The position numbers and the translations under genes are program-made. The notes under the pieces were generated by a model. The model was not told the DNA's origin, did no database searches, and saw only the letters and a list, made by a program, of their open reading frames with translations. A stretch of DNA of 64,000 nt from Phlyctochytrium arcticum (Eukaryota > Chytridiomycota > Chytridiomycetes > Chytridiales > Chytridiaceae), in contig JAHLKI010000022.1 of the NCBI GenBank assembly GCA_025602905.1, positions 310,001 through 374,000 on the forward strand, read 5' to 3'. Shown one piece after another: positions 1-11,141 of this stretch (position 1 is the first letter of the stretch; every line of letters begins with the position of its first letter).

Positions 1-81
1 ATCAGTAATTGATCAAATCGGGATGAGAACAGGATTTTATGAAATGTCGCTGTGCGGGGGGTCGGATGCTTAACAAGTGAA

Positions 82-682
82 TTACGTTTCAGGATCGTCA
101 GGTCGTGGGTTTTGTTGTTGAAGGTAAAGATGGTACTGCAGATTGGGCTTGGGATAAGAATGTAATGTTCGTAAGATGAATGTATGCCAACGTACTGCTT
201 TTTTGTTTTCGCAGGTGATTTCCCTAACGTTGGTGACAATTCATCGTCAGCTTCCCGATTCCTAGTTGGTAATTAAACGCCAGATAGATGATATGGGACC
301 CGCCCAAGACTTACTTCCACGTCCCTGCTCCCACTACGAGTGGTCCCGGTCCTGCACCCGCAGTAAATCCCACCGGAATGGCGGCCACACCCCCGGGATC
401 TCGACCGGATCCCCCTTTGGTTACAGGCGGTGCCCCGGCAGTCCGCTTTTGTTCTCCGGACCCCGTCAAACCCAATGCAGCTTGCTGTTGCGCCTGTTGC
501 TGCTGTTGTTGCTGGGCTTGCTGTTGTGCAGAGATCTTGCCAAAAATCGCTTCAAACTCACGCTGCGTGGCCACTATACTGGCCCGACGATTGTTGGCCG
601 GATGGTGATCTCGCTCAGGGCGATGATGGTCACGATCACGATGATAATCGAGGCGAGGGAAGGTGGGTATGCCAGTTGTCAT
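82..682 (-). CDS. Hypothetical protein with a glutamine-rich tract (two exons)
   Basis: I do not recognise this protein. Exon 1 starts at an ATG at 682 and carries an arginine/histidine-rich N terminus. A Q/A-rich run follows (about residues 50-68), then a Gly/Pro-rich stretch. A good GTAAGT donor lies at about 312. Joining it to a TTAG acceptor at about 223, which has a CTGAC branch point before it, keeps the frame open for about 46 more codons to a TAA at 82-84. That tail has normal composition (many H, L, Y, Q, P). Another GTAAGT sits about 10 nt upstream of the ATG (near 697), so a 5' exon or an untranslated-region intron is possible. Exon boundaries are by eye. Confidence 0.45.
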
Positions 683-1067
683 TTTGAGATGTACTTACTG
701 CGAAGGTGCTATGTTCGGACGATGCCTTGTCTCCAATGTTCCTTTAGAATTCATTTGATAAATTCTCCGGAATAGCGTTATTCTTGATACCCGTAAACGT
801 ATCAACTTTCGCGCCTTACTGAAGTTGCTTACTCAGCACATCCCAAGGTATAAAGAGGTGATCTTCCGGTGCTTGCAGTATTGCACAGGACCCACAGTTT
901 AGAACTGTCCTACTGCGCAATCTATCTCGCGTCTACACGTTACAGTTTATTTCCCACGCTGCGCTACGTATAAAGCCAAATAAATTACTAAGAGCGCCTT
1001 ATGACTAATCTACAAGTCAATGAGTTTTTAGAGCAGGCTAAATGAGTTTGAATCAACTCATTCTTTA
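683..1067. other. Intergenic, no recognised feature
   Basis: This stretch lies between the 5' end of the polyQ gene and the 3' end of the F-box gene. It is AT-rich with no convincing reading frame or repeat. It probably holds the promoter of the upstream minus-strand gene. Confidence 0.5.
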
Positions 1068-2858
1068 TTACTGATGGGTAGTTGAAGCGGCCAAATGAGT
1101 TTGAACAGGTATTCCACGCTCTTCAAGTTCCTTTATCGTGTTTTCAAATTCCAAAATAAACCATGCAACTGGGAAGGCGGGGTCCGGCCCACGCCTCCCT
1201 CTAGAATGCAGCGGTGCCCATACAGGTAATACGCCCTGGGCTTGCCTCATCAGAGGTAAAGAGGGATTTTCCGTTGTTGGCTCCGGATCTGGCATTGGCA
1301 AAGGCTCAATCTCCAACACCAGTTCCTGTAGGCGCTCTAATTCCAGCTTGAATACGTCGAGCCAATCGCCGCGCACGTGCGGATCATGCGTGGCCATGAC
1401 TTGGCTTATGAGCCGTCGGACGAGATCGTGAGCCGCCAAAACGAGATAAGGGGAGGGGCTGAGAATGGCCATATTGGCCAGACATCGAACATGTCGCGGG
1501 CGAAATTCGACGCCGGCAGCAAGGAAGTCGTATACTGTAGGTCGAGTGAGCGTGGATCGGCCAATGACCATAATGGTATCCTCAAAACAGTATTGGGTGA
1601 ATCGGTGGTTTGGGCCGTAATATTGGAGCACCCATTTCCATGCGTACCCTGCCAATTTTTGATGGTACGGGTAAGTCAGCGGCTTCAAAATGGGTATGCC
1701 CGCTTTAGGTGCGAAATTTCGGGAGGCGGCCCTTTCCACTTCTTCTGGCCCTGATTGAAAATCGAGCGGTGCTAAAAGGCTACACTCAACTACACTTTCG
1801 GGAATTTCGAAATGGCGCATTAGGAAATCGGCCAGATTTGACGAAAACTCGTACGCCGGAGCCATTTGCTCAGTGAATAATTTGTGTGCCGCATGATCCA
1901 GTCGATTGGCGGGTACATTTTCCCTTAGTACATCCAAGACTTCATCATTGCACATCCGCAAACCCACATCCAGATCTCTTTCATTCAGGGGGAATCCTAG
2001 CTTCAAAAACTGACGAGCAAGCTGCACATCTCCAGCACAGAGATATGCACGCAAGATGTAACATTCGTGCACTGGAATACTGTCGGTATGCACGAGATAC
2101 TTGATAATTGACATGTCGATCTGGCCCAGAAGACGCAAGGTGCGAGGCACATGCGGGTGCGAAATCATCTCGCTTGTGAAAATCATTCCGTAGGTCCTAA
2201 AAAGCTTGCATAGAGCTTCTGTCTTTTCTGGTTTTGAATAATTTGCCTTGAGCCAGTCAATGTCGCTGTCAGTAAAGGCACTCTGAGCAATATGCTTGAT
2301 AAGTCAGTGAAAAACGATACGATTTCACATACAACGCACCTCCTCTCCGTAAAGTGCATAAGCCTCATTCATCAGATAAACAAGTAGTCCTGGGGTTGTA
2401 TGATGGCTTTTCAGCAATGGAAATGCTGGTACAATCAGTTCTGCTCGAAGTCTACCCGCCGATTGGACAAGCTCCTGAACCAAAAATCTCGGTATATGGC
2501 AGCCGGCAGTGTGCAATGCTTTCACAACCTCCACCCTCATCAATCCTGGGTGGTTCCGAAATCCCCCCACCAAGACTCGCCGCTTCCCATACTGTCTAAT
2601 CAACCAACGTACAACCGTGTGTTGGTCTCTACCCTTGTGACAAATAAACTTGCAACTACTCGCAAAAGCCGCTGGTTCTTCTACATGACAGAAGATCTCA
2701 AGGAAAATCTCTTCAGGGAGTTGATGAAACGGAAAGTAGGTGGAAGTCGTATCACTCTGCGGTAAGCTCCATGATTGGAAAATGGCGCTCAATCCACTCG
2801 CCAGTTGCGAAGACGCTTGCATGTTCGCTCTACAGTCTTCTCGTCGAAAGTGTATCAC
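1068..2858 (-). CDS. F-box-containing protein
   Basis: Two exons (2340-2858 and 1068-2282) join across a 57-nt intron with a GTGCGT donor, an ACTGAC branch point and a CTCAG acceptor. The product is about 577 aa. Near residues 45-60 the pattern F-x-x-L-P-E-E-I-F-L-E-I-F matches an F-box, the Skp1-binding segment of SCF ubiquitin ligases. The rest is alpha-helical and leucine-rich, with degenerate ankyrin- or HEAT-like units but no clear substrate domain. Reading through the intron stops at once, which supports the splice. Start choice is between 2858 and the internal Met at 2822. A role as an SCF substrate receptor is inferred from the F-box alone. Confidence 0.7.
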
Positions 2859-3907
2859 GGCGGCCGTGTTTCAATCGTTCTTGCCCTCTGCCGTGAATCT
2901 TTCCTATACATCGGATGCTTCTAGCTTTGCAAAGTGCTGTTTGACTGTCTGTTATGCACGACGCTTTCGCAAAGCTAGCAGCCAAGTCTTCTCACGATGG
3001 GAGATCCTGCAACCGGCGTGATGGGTGAGATTTTCAGGAACCGAATTGTCAACGTGGATTTTGGGTAGCCGGTAGCGGTAGCCACGGCCCACGAGACAAT
3101 ATGGGCGGAGAGAGGGACAACGAAGGGAGATTTCTTGCGCTCTTCTGGGATTATTTTCGTACAATTTCATTCTACTTTGGCATCACGTCCAGTTCATATT
3201 TATCAAGAGACTTTCCATATCAATCCCATACAGCAACATCTCAGCCGATATTTGACTACATTGACATGATTTGCAAAAGGGAAATGTTGGCAATATGCAC
3301 CTACAAACTATTGCATGATAGTAATGGTTCAAAGAAAGCGAGATTATGTACGGGATTTGGTACATAGGAGGCAGCCAAAAGACTGGGCATCAACCCACAG
3401 TGGGGGCATTTGACAGTGTATTTATCCGATCTCATGTTCCCAAGCACACATCGGTAACAGAAACTTCAATGATAAGCACTCAATAACTCTTGTACCGGAT
3501 TCAGCGGGTTGCTCTCGTTTTTGTCCTGATTTGATCGTCTTTACGTATATGAATGTCTCGGCGTGCTCAAATCAGCTCAAAAACGAGGGAGGTTCAAGGA
3601 GCCCATCCACACACCCCGCATTGGCCAGAACAACCTCCGTGGAGAATGTCCCCAAGCTTCCAAAAGGCAACAGGATGGTGGATAGTAGATTGAGGAGAAT
3701 GTCCTCCAAGTTCTAGATAGATTTCGCAGATTGTTCTTTCACAAGTTTCACGCGATTCTTGCCACCCGTCGCGCGAGTTGTCCCGCCGATTTGTCACTGG
3801 CGGACACGAGATTTGCCGACGATATTATAAATAAGAGAGCGCTGCTAGCATATTCCCCCCATTACCTTACCAACAACTCTAGCATTTTTCTCGCAGAAAA
3901 AAAAAAC
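2859..3907. other. Divergent intergenic region, about 1 kb
   Basis: This spacer separates the divergent F-box and oxidoreductase genes. No coding frame is convincing. A TATA-like element lies near its right end. Small open frames here have no recognisable motif. Confidence 0.5.
3826..3833 (+). promoter_or_regulatory. TATA box of the oxidoreductase gene
   Basis: TATAAATA lies about 75 nt upstream of the ATG at 3908, a normal spacing for a short 5' leader. This is the only good TATA match close to this gene. Confidence 0.5.
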
Positions 3908-5191
<1,284 letters not shown>

Positions 5192-5449
5192 GAGCACAGT
5201 CTCACATTCTGACACATACAGACTTTTGAATTTTGGATTTTTTTTTGTATATACATATCATTACGAGTCAAAGATAGATCAAAACACAAGTTCGCACGCC
5301 ATGTCGCTGACAGGGGTTCCCGGCTCAAACGTGATCAAGGGTGGTCGGTTTCCGGTTAAGTCTTGAAGAACTGGATGTCCATCAGCTTGTGCTTAGAATT
5401 GTACCAGACCACGTCGGGGCCGTCCTGCTGGGCCCAAATGTTGATTTTC

Positions 5450-5950
5450 TCATTGATCAGTTGTGACATTGGGAGTGTTTGGCATCGTTTGGGCCTTCGC
5501 CACCTGTAGGTACATGAATTGAGTCCAATAGCCAAAGGTCATTAATGCCATTTTCAGCGTTTGCCCGTGCGGTTGAGTGTACCAACCTAGCAGCAGAAAT
5601 ATACGGTAAGCCTGATAAACCTTGTGAAGTGGACCTTCTTCATCTGGACTTACATTGCAATTGTGCCTGGACACGAATTCGGACATCAGGCTATAAGTCA
5701 AGGGCACATCTGCTTTGTACCTCGCGAACCGTGCAATCATCTTTTGATGCACGCCTCCTTCCTGAAGATTTGTCCGCCCGAATGCATCCATATTTGATTA
5801 GCTTGAACTTGTCGATTTTCATCTGATAGTACAACGCGATGCCATCCGGGTCTGATAGGTGGCCGAGAAGGATTTCGTCAACCACACGCTTTGCCTTTTT
5901 CCGCTCTTTTCCTTCCCGAGAGCAGTAATTTAATCTGTTTGACTGCGTTC
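5450..5950 (-). pseudogene. Broken transposon-type protein with RGTN..EGGVHQ-like motif
   Basis: Two overlapping minus-strand frames together spell a protein segment. The first runs from about 5885 and reads D-E-I-L-L-G-H-L-S-D-P-D-G then K-Y-G-C-I-R. The second begins at about 5791 with T-N-L-Q-E-G-G-V-H-Q-K. The switch falls in a GGGCGG run near 5768, consistent with a one-base frameshift. I recall this motif (R-G-T-N..E-G-x-V-H-Q, then R-H-N) from repetitive transposon-associated proteins of fungi. Family assignment is from memory and weak. The sequence adjoins other transposon debris. Confidence 0.45.
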
Positions 5951-6365
5951 ATTGTCTCACGTTTGTCCTCAGCACCCGACCGCGGTGGTGGTGAACTGTG
6001 CACCCCCAGATACGGAAACCAGAAATTTTGGGTTTGACTCCCAGCCAGGAGGGTCGGGATTTGAGGCCACCAAGCACGACTGCTAGGTGCGAATGGTCGT
6101 ATAGGAATTGTAGTATCGCAATCAGGCTGGCGGGGGATCCGCGATCGCGGAGGGGCCTCCACAGAATATTGCGGTCCACAGTATCGTACGCGGCTTTGAT
6201 GTCGAGGAATGCTATCCACGACTCTTCTTTGCGGGCTCGGGTAGAGTCGATTAGGCGGTGTAGGGCAAAGGCCTGCTCATCAGTGCCCTTTTTCTTCTGG
6301 AATCCGCCTTGGGCGATGTCAACCGGCCTCCAGGCCGTCGTCAGGGTCTTTAGCATGGCCCGCTC
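5949..6365 (-). pseudogene. Non-LTR (LINE-type) reverse transcriptase fragment
   Basis: The conceptual peptide contains A-Q-G-G-F-Q-K-K-K-G-T-D-E-Q followed by H-R-L-I-D and F-L-D-I-K-A-A-Y-D-T-V-D. This is the reverse-transcriptase block with the first catalytic aspartate, as in LINE elements. The frame then decays: the expected L-x-x-G-V-x-Q-G-x-x-x-S-P and the Y/F-A-D-D block are not found. In the same frame it is preceded without a stop by the C-terminal part of an IS1595-like transposase. The LINE piece therefore appears to have inserted into, or recombined with, the DNA transposon near 6350-6365. Confidence 0.7.
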
Positions 6366-7151
6366 ATAACCCTTCCACATGTCGCTGTATATGAGCGTGC
6401 CGGGTGCTATCTTCTTCCAGATGACATATGTCAACGTCTCTGCATCCCGACGCTCGTCCCCGTGGGTGTGCTCATTGGGGGGTAGGTCCTCCCGCAACTT
6501 TAGCCGACTTGGGCTGGGCGGGGGCCTCTGGGTCCACAGTTTTACTCGCCTGCGGTTCGGCGGAGGGGGTGTCGTCGGTGGGGGTGACTAGCAGTTCGGT
6601 GGTCGTCGTGTTGGATCGCCCACTGGTGGTGAACGATATCCACGGTTGTACTTTCTCTTGCCAAACTTGGATTCATCAATTTCAACGATTGCTCCGGGAC
6701 CACCACACCGATATTGGCCATCTGCATGCGAGACGGCAGGGTCGTTTTGGAGGACGGCAACACAGATTTCGCGGCAGTAATAGTACCAGTCCACTCCGAC
6801 GTGGGTACTAACTACTTCGGCATTCTCCCTAGCCACTCCCTGCGACTCTCCGCTGGCCCATCCCAACATCATTGTAGGAGACTGCCGCAATGACAGTTTC
6901 GCGGCTTCAAAAGAATGTCCCTGCTCGAATGGATACCGATCTCCGACACTGTCCCGGTTGTCTCTTCCAAGTTCGCGGAGTACTGCATCTCCAACGTTTG
7001 CCATCAGATTTAGCAGCCTTATTATCCACCACCAAGATCATCGGGCACCCGCACGGGGGATAATCCTCTGCTCCATACACATTTCGATGCAATCGTCGTT
7101 TTTTCAAACTTTGTTGTTCTGGGTTCTATCGGCAAAGTCCCGCCAGTTCAT
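6366..7151 (-). pseudogene. Merlin/IS1595 (ISXO2-like) DDE transposase remnant
   Basis: Read on the minus strand from 7151, the pieces spell an ISXO2-like transposase in several frames. They are M-N-W-R-D-F-A-D, a degenerate zinc-ribbon region with S-D-G-K-R-W-R-C (about 7030-6990), S-I-R-A-G-T-F-F (about 6910), V-E-I-D-E-S-K-F-G-K-R-K-Y-N-R-G (about 6660-6620, first catalytic Asp) and I-Y-S-D-M-W-K-G-Y (about 6390, second catalytic Asp). An in-frame TGA near 7107 and at least three frame changes show it is dead. The third catalytic residue is lost where the LINE fragment begins. The family (Merlin in eukaryotes, IS1595 in bacteria) is recognised from these motifs. Confidence 0.75.
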
Positions 7152-7392
7152 CGTAAAGATATCGGCACTGTTAACGTTCAGTCCTTCTTGTCTTTTGGAG
7201 ATCCTGCCAAGATCACCTGAAGATCGTGGATGTTTTTACCCCCCGGTGGCGAGCAAGTCCATTGCGCGGTGGCACGACCTCATGACACTGCCGGCCCTGT
7301 GAACCGTTTACCCTCCGTCTCCATCAGATCATCTCACCTTCATCCTCCATCTCATCTCACTTACTCACAACCCAACTGAATCAACATAAACC

Positions 7393-7860
7393 ATGTCCGA
7401 CCCTGCATCCACCGGAAACGTAAGTTCCTTCATCCTTGACGCAAAAACCGAAACACCCTCACTGACAACAACCCCCCCTCAGGCCGACTTTGTCTCTGCC
7501 GCCGCAGACGTCAAGAACTTGACCTACAAGCCCTCCAACGACGAGCTTCTCCAGCTCTACGCTCTGTTCAAGCAGTCCATTGTCGGTGACAACACAACCC
7601 GTACGTTTACCTTTTGTTAGATCTGCGTTGTCAAAAAGTGGAGTTTTGGTGGTAACCCCTTTGTTTTTTTAGCCAAGCCTGGTATGTTTGACCTTCAGGG
7701 CAAGGCTAAGTGGGATGCCTGGACCAAGCTTGCTGGTATGTGTTTTTGACGTTATTCTTGCTCGTGCTTTGGGACTGACGTGTTTGGATTAGGCACAAGC
7801 AAGGAGGACGCCCAGAAAAAGTACATTGCGCTCGTCAAGGAGTTGCAGGGCAAGCAGTAG
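7393..7860 (+). CDS. ACB1: Acyl-CoA-binding protein
   Basis: Four exons (7393-7419, 7483-7600, 7673-7735, 7793-7860) encode 91 aa, the standard length of cytosolic ACBP. The protein has F-V-S-A-A-A-D-V-K-N-L near the N terminus, then L-x-L-Y-A-L-F-K-Q, K-P-G-M-F-D-L-Q-G-K-A-K-W-D-A-W and a final Y-I-A-L-V-K-E-L. These include the Tyr and Lys residues that hold the acyl-CoA. It binds medium and long acyl-CoA esters and supplies them to lipid synthesis. The promoter is short: transposon debris ends about 240 bp upstream of the ATG. Exon 1 encodes only nine codons, as is common in fungal ACBP genes. Confidence 0.95.
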
Positions 7861-8077
7861 TTTTGCTCTCGGCTGTTCATAATCTGTAAATTTTGACGTT
7901 TTACCACAAATTACATGACATTTCTTGATGTATGATGTTCTGTCTGACTTTGAGTGTGTAGCGCCAGAGATCATCTGTGAACAGTATACAATGAAAAGGG
8001 TGCTTAAATTAAAGAGTAGACTCTACCTATACGTCTAAACTACATGAATGTCCAAAGGAGGTAACAGGAAATAAAAT

Positions 8078-10319
8078 TTAAATATCAAATGGCCACCCAA
8101 TCCACATTGGCTCGCCCTGGGCAGGCACTGCCATACTGTCCCATTTCCGACCGTCCGACTCAATATCTACAAAACTCCTCACCACATCGTCCACCCGTAC
8201 CCGCACCGGTTGTTGTTGCTCTGCACCACTACCCATGTTTGACCGTTGCAGGTTCTGTTCCACTTGCTTGCCCAGAATAAGCATGGACCGCAACACATCC
8301 TCAATGTCATCCCAACTCGTCAATGGGTTGGCCAGCACCACCCGGAACGCATCCACCTCCCGCCCGTGAAACCGCACGCGAGTCCGCGACACAAAGCCAT
8401 GATGCTGTTGCTGGTCGGTGGTTGCCTCACCCGTCCCCTGAGCGGCCAATACCCCCTGCACACCCCTCGTACACGCCCCAATCCACTCATCCTCGTCCTC
8501 AGTCAACACCTCCCCCGCATCCACTTTTCGCCTTAACTCGGTCGGGATATACCGAAACAGGAAAATATTCGTTTCGGGGTCATGCAGCGCTTGAAACGCA
8601 TGGGTAGGATGCGACTCGACCCGGACGGATAATTGGCGCGCAAGCGTTGCGCTCCGGGTCACCAAACACTCTAGCCCGTCCCGGCCCAACAAGTGTAAAC
8701 TCGCGTGGAGGTGGAGGGAGGTAGCGGGGCGAGAGCCCTCGAGCGTAAATTTGCCTAAATCCGGCGACTCTTTTCGAATCACGTAATTGGCGGTTTTGCG
8801 GATCGCGTGGGCGGTTGCCGGGTTGCGAAATAATAGAAGACCGAGGCCCATCGGGGTATAAAGTTGTTTGTGGCCGTCGACGGTAATACTATCCGCCAGC
8901 TGGATGCCATTCAACTTGGGTTTGTGTTCGACCGAAAAAATGAGGGGACCACCCCAGGCCCCATCTACATGGAAATGGATCTTGTGCTGCTGGCACAGGG
9001 TGGCAATGCGGGTTAGCGGGTCGATGGATCCAGTCTCGGTTGTGCCGGCAATGGCCACGACGGCAATGACCAGATAGCGTTTTGCGGCGAGTTCGGCTAG
9101 CTTGGTTTCGAGGAGATCTGTACGCATTCGAAACGCATCATCCGAATCAACAGTCACCAATCCGTCATCGCCTAGTCCCAACAAATCCGCAGCCTTACGG
9201 AACGAGTAGTGCATGAGCCGACTCCCTACAATCACGGCGCCTTCATAGCCGTAGTGTCGGAGTGCGCGGTACAAGCCTTCCTTTTCGACCCCCCGAAACC
9301 CGTTGGCCTCGTCAGCGGGTAATGCTCGGTTCCGGGCCGCCCACATGGCCGTAATATTGGCCACGGTCCCGCCCGAACAAAACACACCTAGCGAGTGTTC
9401 GGGACTATGCATGTACGCCTCATAAAATGACCCATTGCATTTGTAAAACTCGCGATGGAGCATGGCGACCGTTTGGCGTTCTAGGTACGTCATGGTTGAA
9501 GCAGTCTCGAGTTTGACGACGTTCTGGTTCATGGCGGTCAGAAGACGGGCAAGGGGGCGATGAAAGTAGGGTAGAGCTGTTGTCATATGGCCAATCATTT
9601 TCGGGGACGAGACGCGGGTGGCTCGATCAATGACAGTGGCCTTGACCGTTTTCAGATACTCTTCGGCGGAAAAGGAAGGAACGGCTGCCAAAGTCGATGC
9701 ACCACCGGCCGCCAATTGACTCAGGGAACCGGCCCGCCGCCGGACAGGGACTTCCGACTGGGTGAATTGGGAACGAAGGGATTCAGGGATATCGGGCTCA
9801 CCGGCATATATCGGAGCCGGCTCGTTCAAAAACGCAGAGATGATATTGTTGAGGTACCGGTCCAATTTATCCTCACTCTGCCCCGTCGCAATAAAATAGT
9901 GAAGAACGGAATCGTGATCATGGTATGATGAGCGACGGATGGTTGCCGTTGGTGCAGTCGAGGTTGTCGTCTCATCGGTCATGACTGAATGAGTATCGTC
10001 TGGTGGAGGGTCATATGTGTTTGGCAGATAATTCTTGTACCGCTTGGCCGATGACTCCATGTGCTGCACACCACTGGCTCCCCCATACCAAAACGGAAAC
10101 TCATCTGGGAAATCCTCATCGTATCCTTCATCCACATTGTCATCTGTCAGTGACTGATGCTTGATCCAGTTGTGTATATGGGGTTGTCGGACTGGTAAAA
10201 AAGACCGTGTCAGCTCATTTCTGCACTCTGATGAACCGTTTCATTGCGGGTAAAGACAACTTACGAGGTGAAAGCGGTCCCGCGACGTCGCAGGGCCCGT
10301 CTAAAGGCGGTGGGGGCAT
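8078..10319 (-). CDS. PLP-dependent group II decarboxylase, PanP-like
   Basis: Exon 1 (10265-10319, 18 codons plus one base) joins exon 2 (8078-10191) across a 73-nt intron with GTAAGT, GCTGAC and CCAG signals. The product is about 722 aa. Motifs include V-D-G-A-W-G-G (PLP-ring aspartate) and S-I-T-V-D-G-H-K-Q-L-Y-x-P-M-G, whose Lys (about residue 460) would form the Schiff base. Downstream come R-K-x-S-P-D-L-G and L-E-G-S-R. This arrangement resembles PanP, the pyruvoyl-independent aspartate 1-decarboxylase of some gamma-proteobacteria, more than eukaryotic glutamate decarboxylases (which have N-x-S-x-H-K-Y-G). Beta-alanine formation for CoA is a plausible role but inferred. About 170 N-terminal residues are extra and low in complexity. 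Confidence 0.8.
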
Positions 10320-10661
10320 ATTGTAGCTGTTTATGACCAATCACTGCCAAACGTCAAATACTCAAAAGAAACCCAAATTTGACCCGAATAAGTTGCTCCT
10401 TCGACCAAGAATGATGATAATGGAGGGTAGTAGGTGTCTTTGTAGAAGGATTCCAAGGTCGAAATGAAGGAGTAATGTCACTGGATATGCGGCCGTGTTG
10501 TCGTGCCTAATGCCAGTCACGTGCTGCTCGTCTCGTGACTCTCATCGAACGTTCGACCTGTTCCACAATTCGTAGATCCGAGATCCGCCGAAGCCATCTT
10601 GGAAAAAAAAAACAGCACCCACCAAAAGACAATCCAACACATTGCTCAAGCAAAAAGAAAT
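10320..10661. other. Intergenic, no gene seen
   Basis: This is the upstream region of the decarboxylase gene, ending at a tRNA gene. Nothing else is recognised. Confidence 0.5.
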
Positions 10662-10734
10662 TGGAGAATCGGGGTATCGATCCCCGTGCCTCTCGCATGC
10701 TAAGCGAGCGCTCTACCATTTGAGCTAATTCCCC
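10662..10734 (-). tRNA. tRNA-Ala (AGC)
   Basis: A 73-nt cloverleaf is readable on the minus strand. The acceptor stem GGGGAAT/ATTCTCC has a G3:U70 wobble, the alanine identity element. The anticodon arm is CTCGC-TTAGCAT-GCGAG and the T loop contains TCGATAC. The discriminator base is A. There is no intron. A near-identical copy lies at 15109 in the opposite orientation. Confidence 0.95.
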
Positions 10735-11141
10735 CTTGGGTGAAAATCGCCAGGTCATTGCGGTCTGTGAACGTTTTGCGCGTTTGTGCGTGGGAGAAAA
10801 AGCGGAAAATGTTCTATGAGTTTCCGCCCCAATCATGACCTCATGTTCTATTTGTTTCCCATGTTAAAAACTTGAATAGGCAAATAATGAAAAGAGCAAT
10901 GCTTATATAGAACAATTACCCCATCGGAGCCTCTATTTATAGCCTATTATTTGGCAAGTGATTCCGCGGGTTGTCTGTTGTGCTCAGCATTAGAACTACG
11001 GGGCGGGGGTCAAATATGAGGGTACTTGAAGCAACCAGCCCAACTGGTGATTTTTAACTTGGGAATTCTATTTTTTTTCCTCTTTGCTGGAAACTCTAGA
11101 TTGGTGTGGGCGGGTCAGAACGAAAGGTATATAGAGAAATC
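10735..11141. other. Intergenic, no gene seen
   Basis: AT-rich spacer between the tRNA gene and the PH-domain gene. It presumably holds the promoter of the PH gene. No clear motif is seen. Confidence 0.45.

Noticed and set aside
266..775. Plus-strand 169-codon frame over the polyQ gene
   Set aside because: It is the antisense shadow of the CAG-rich exon on the minus strand, composed of Leu runs, with no splice continuation.
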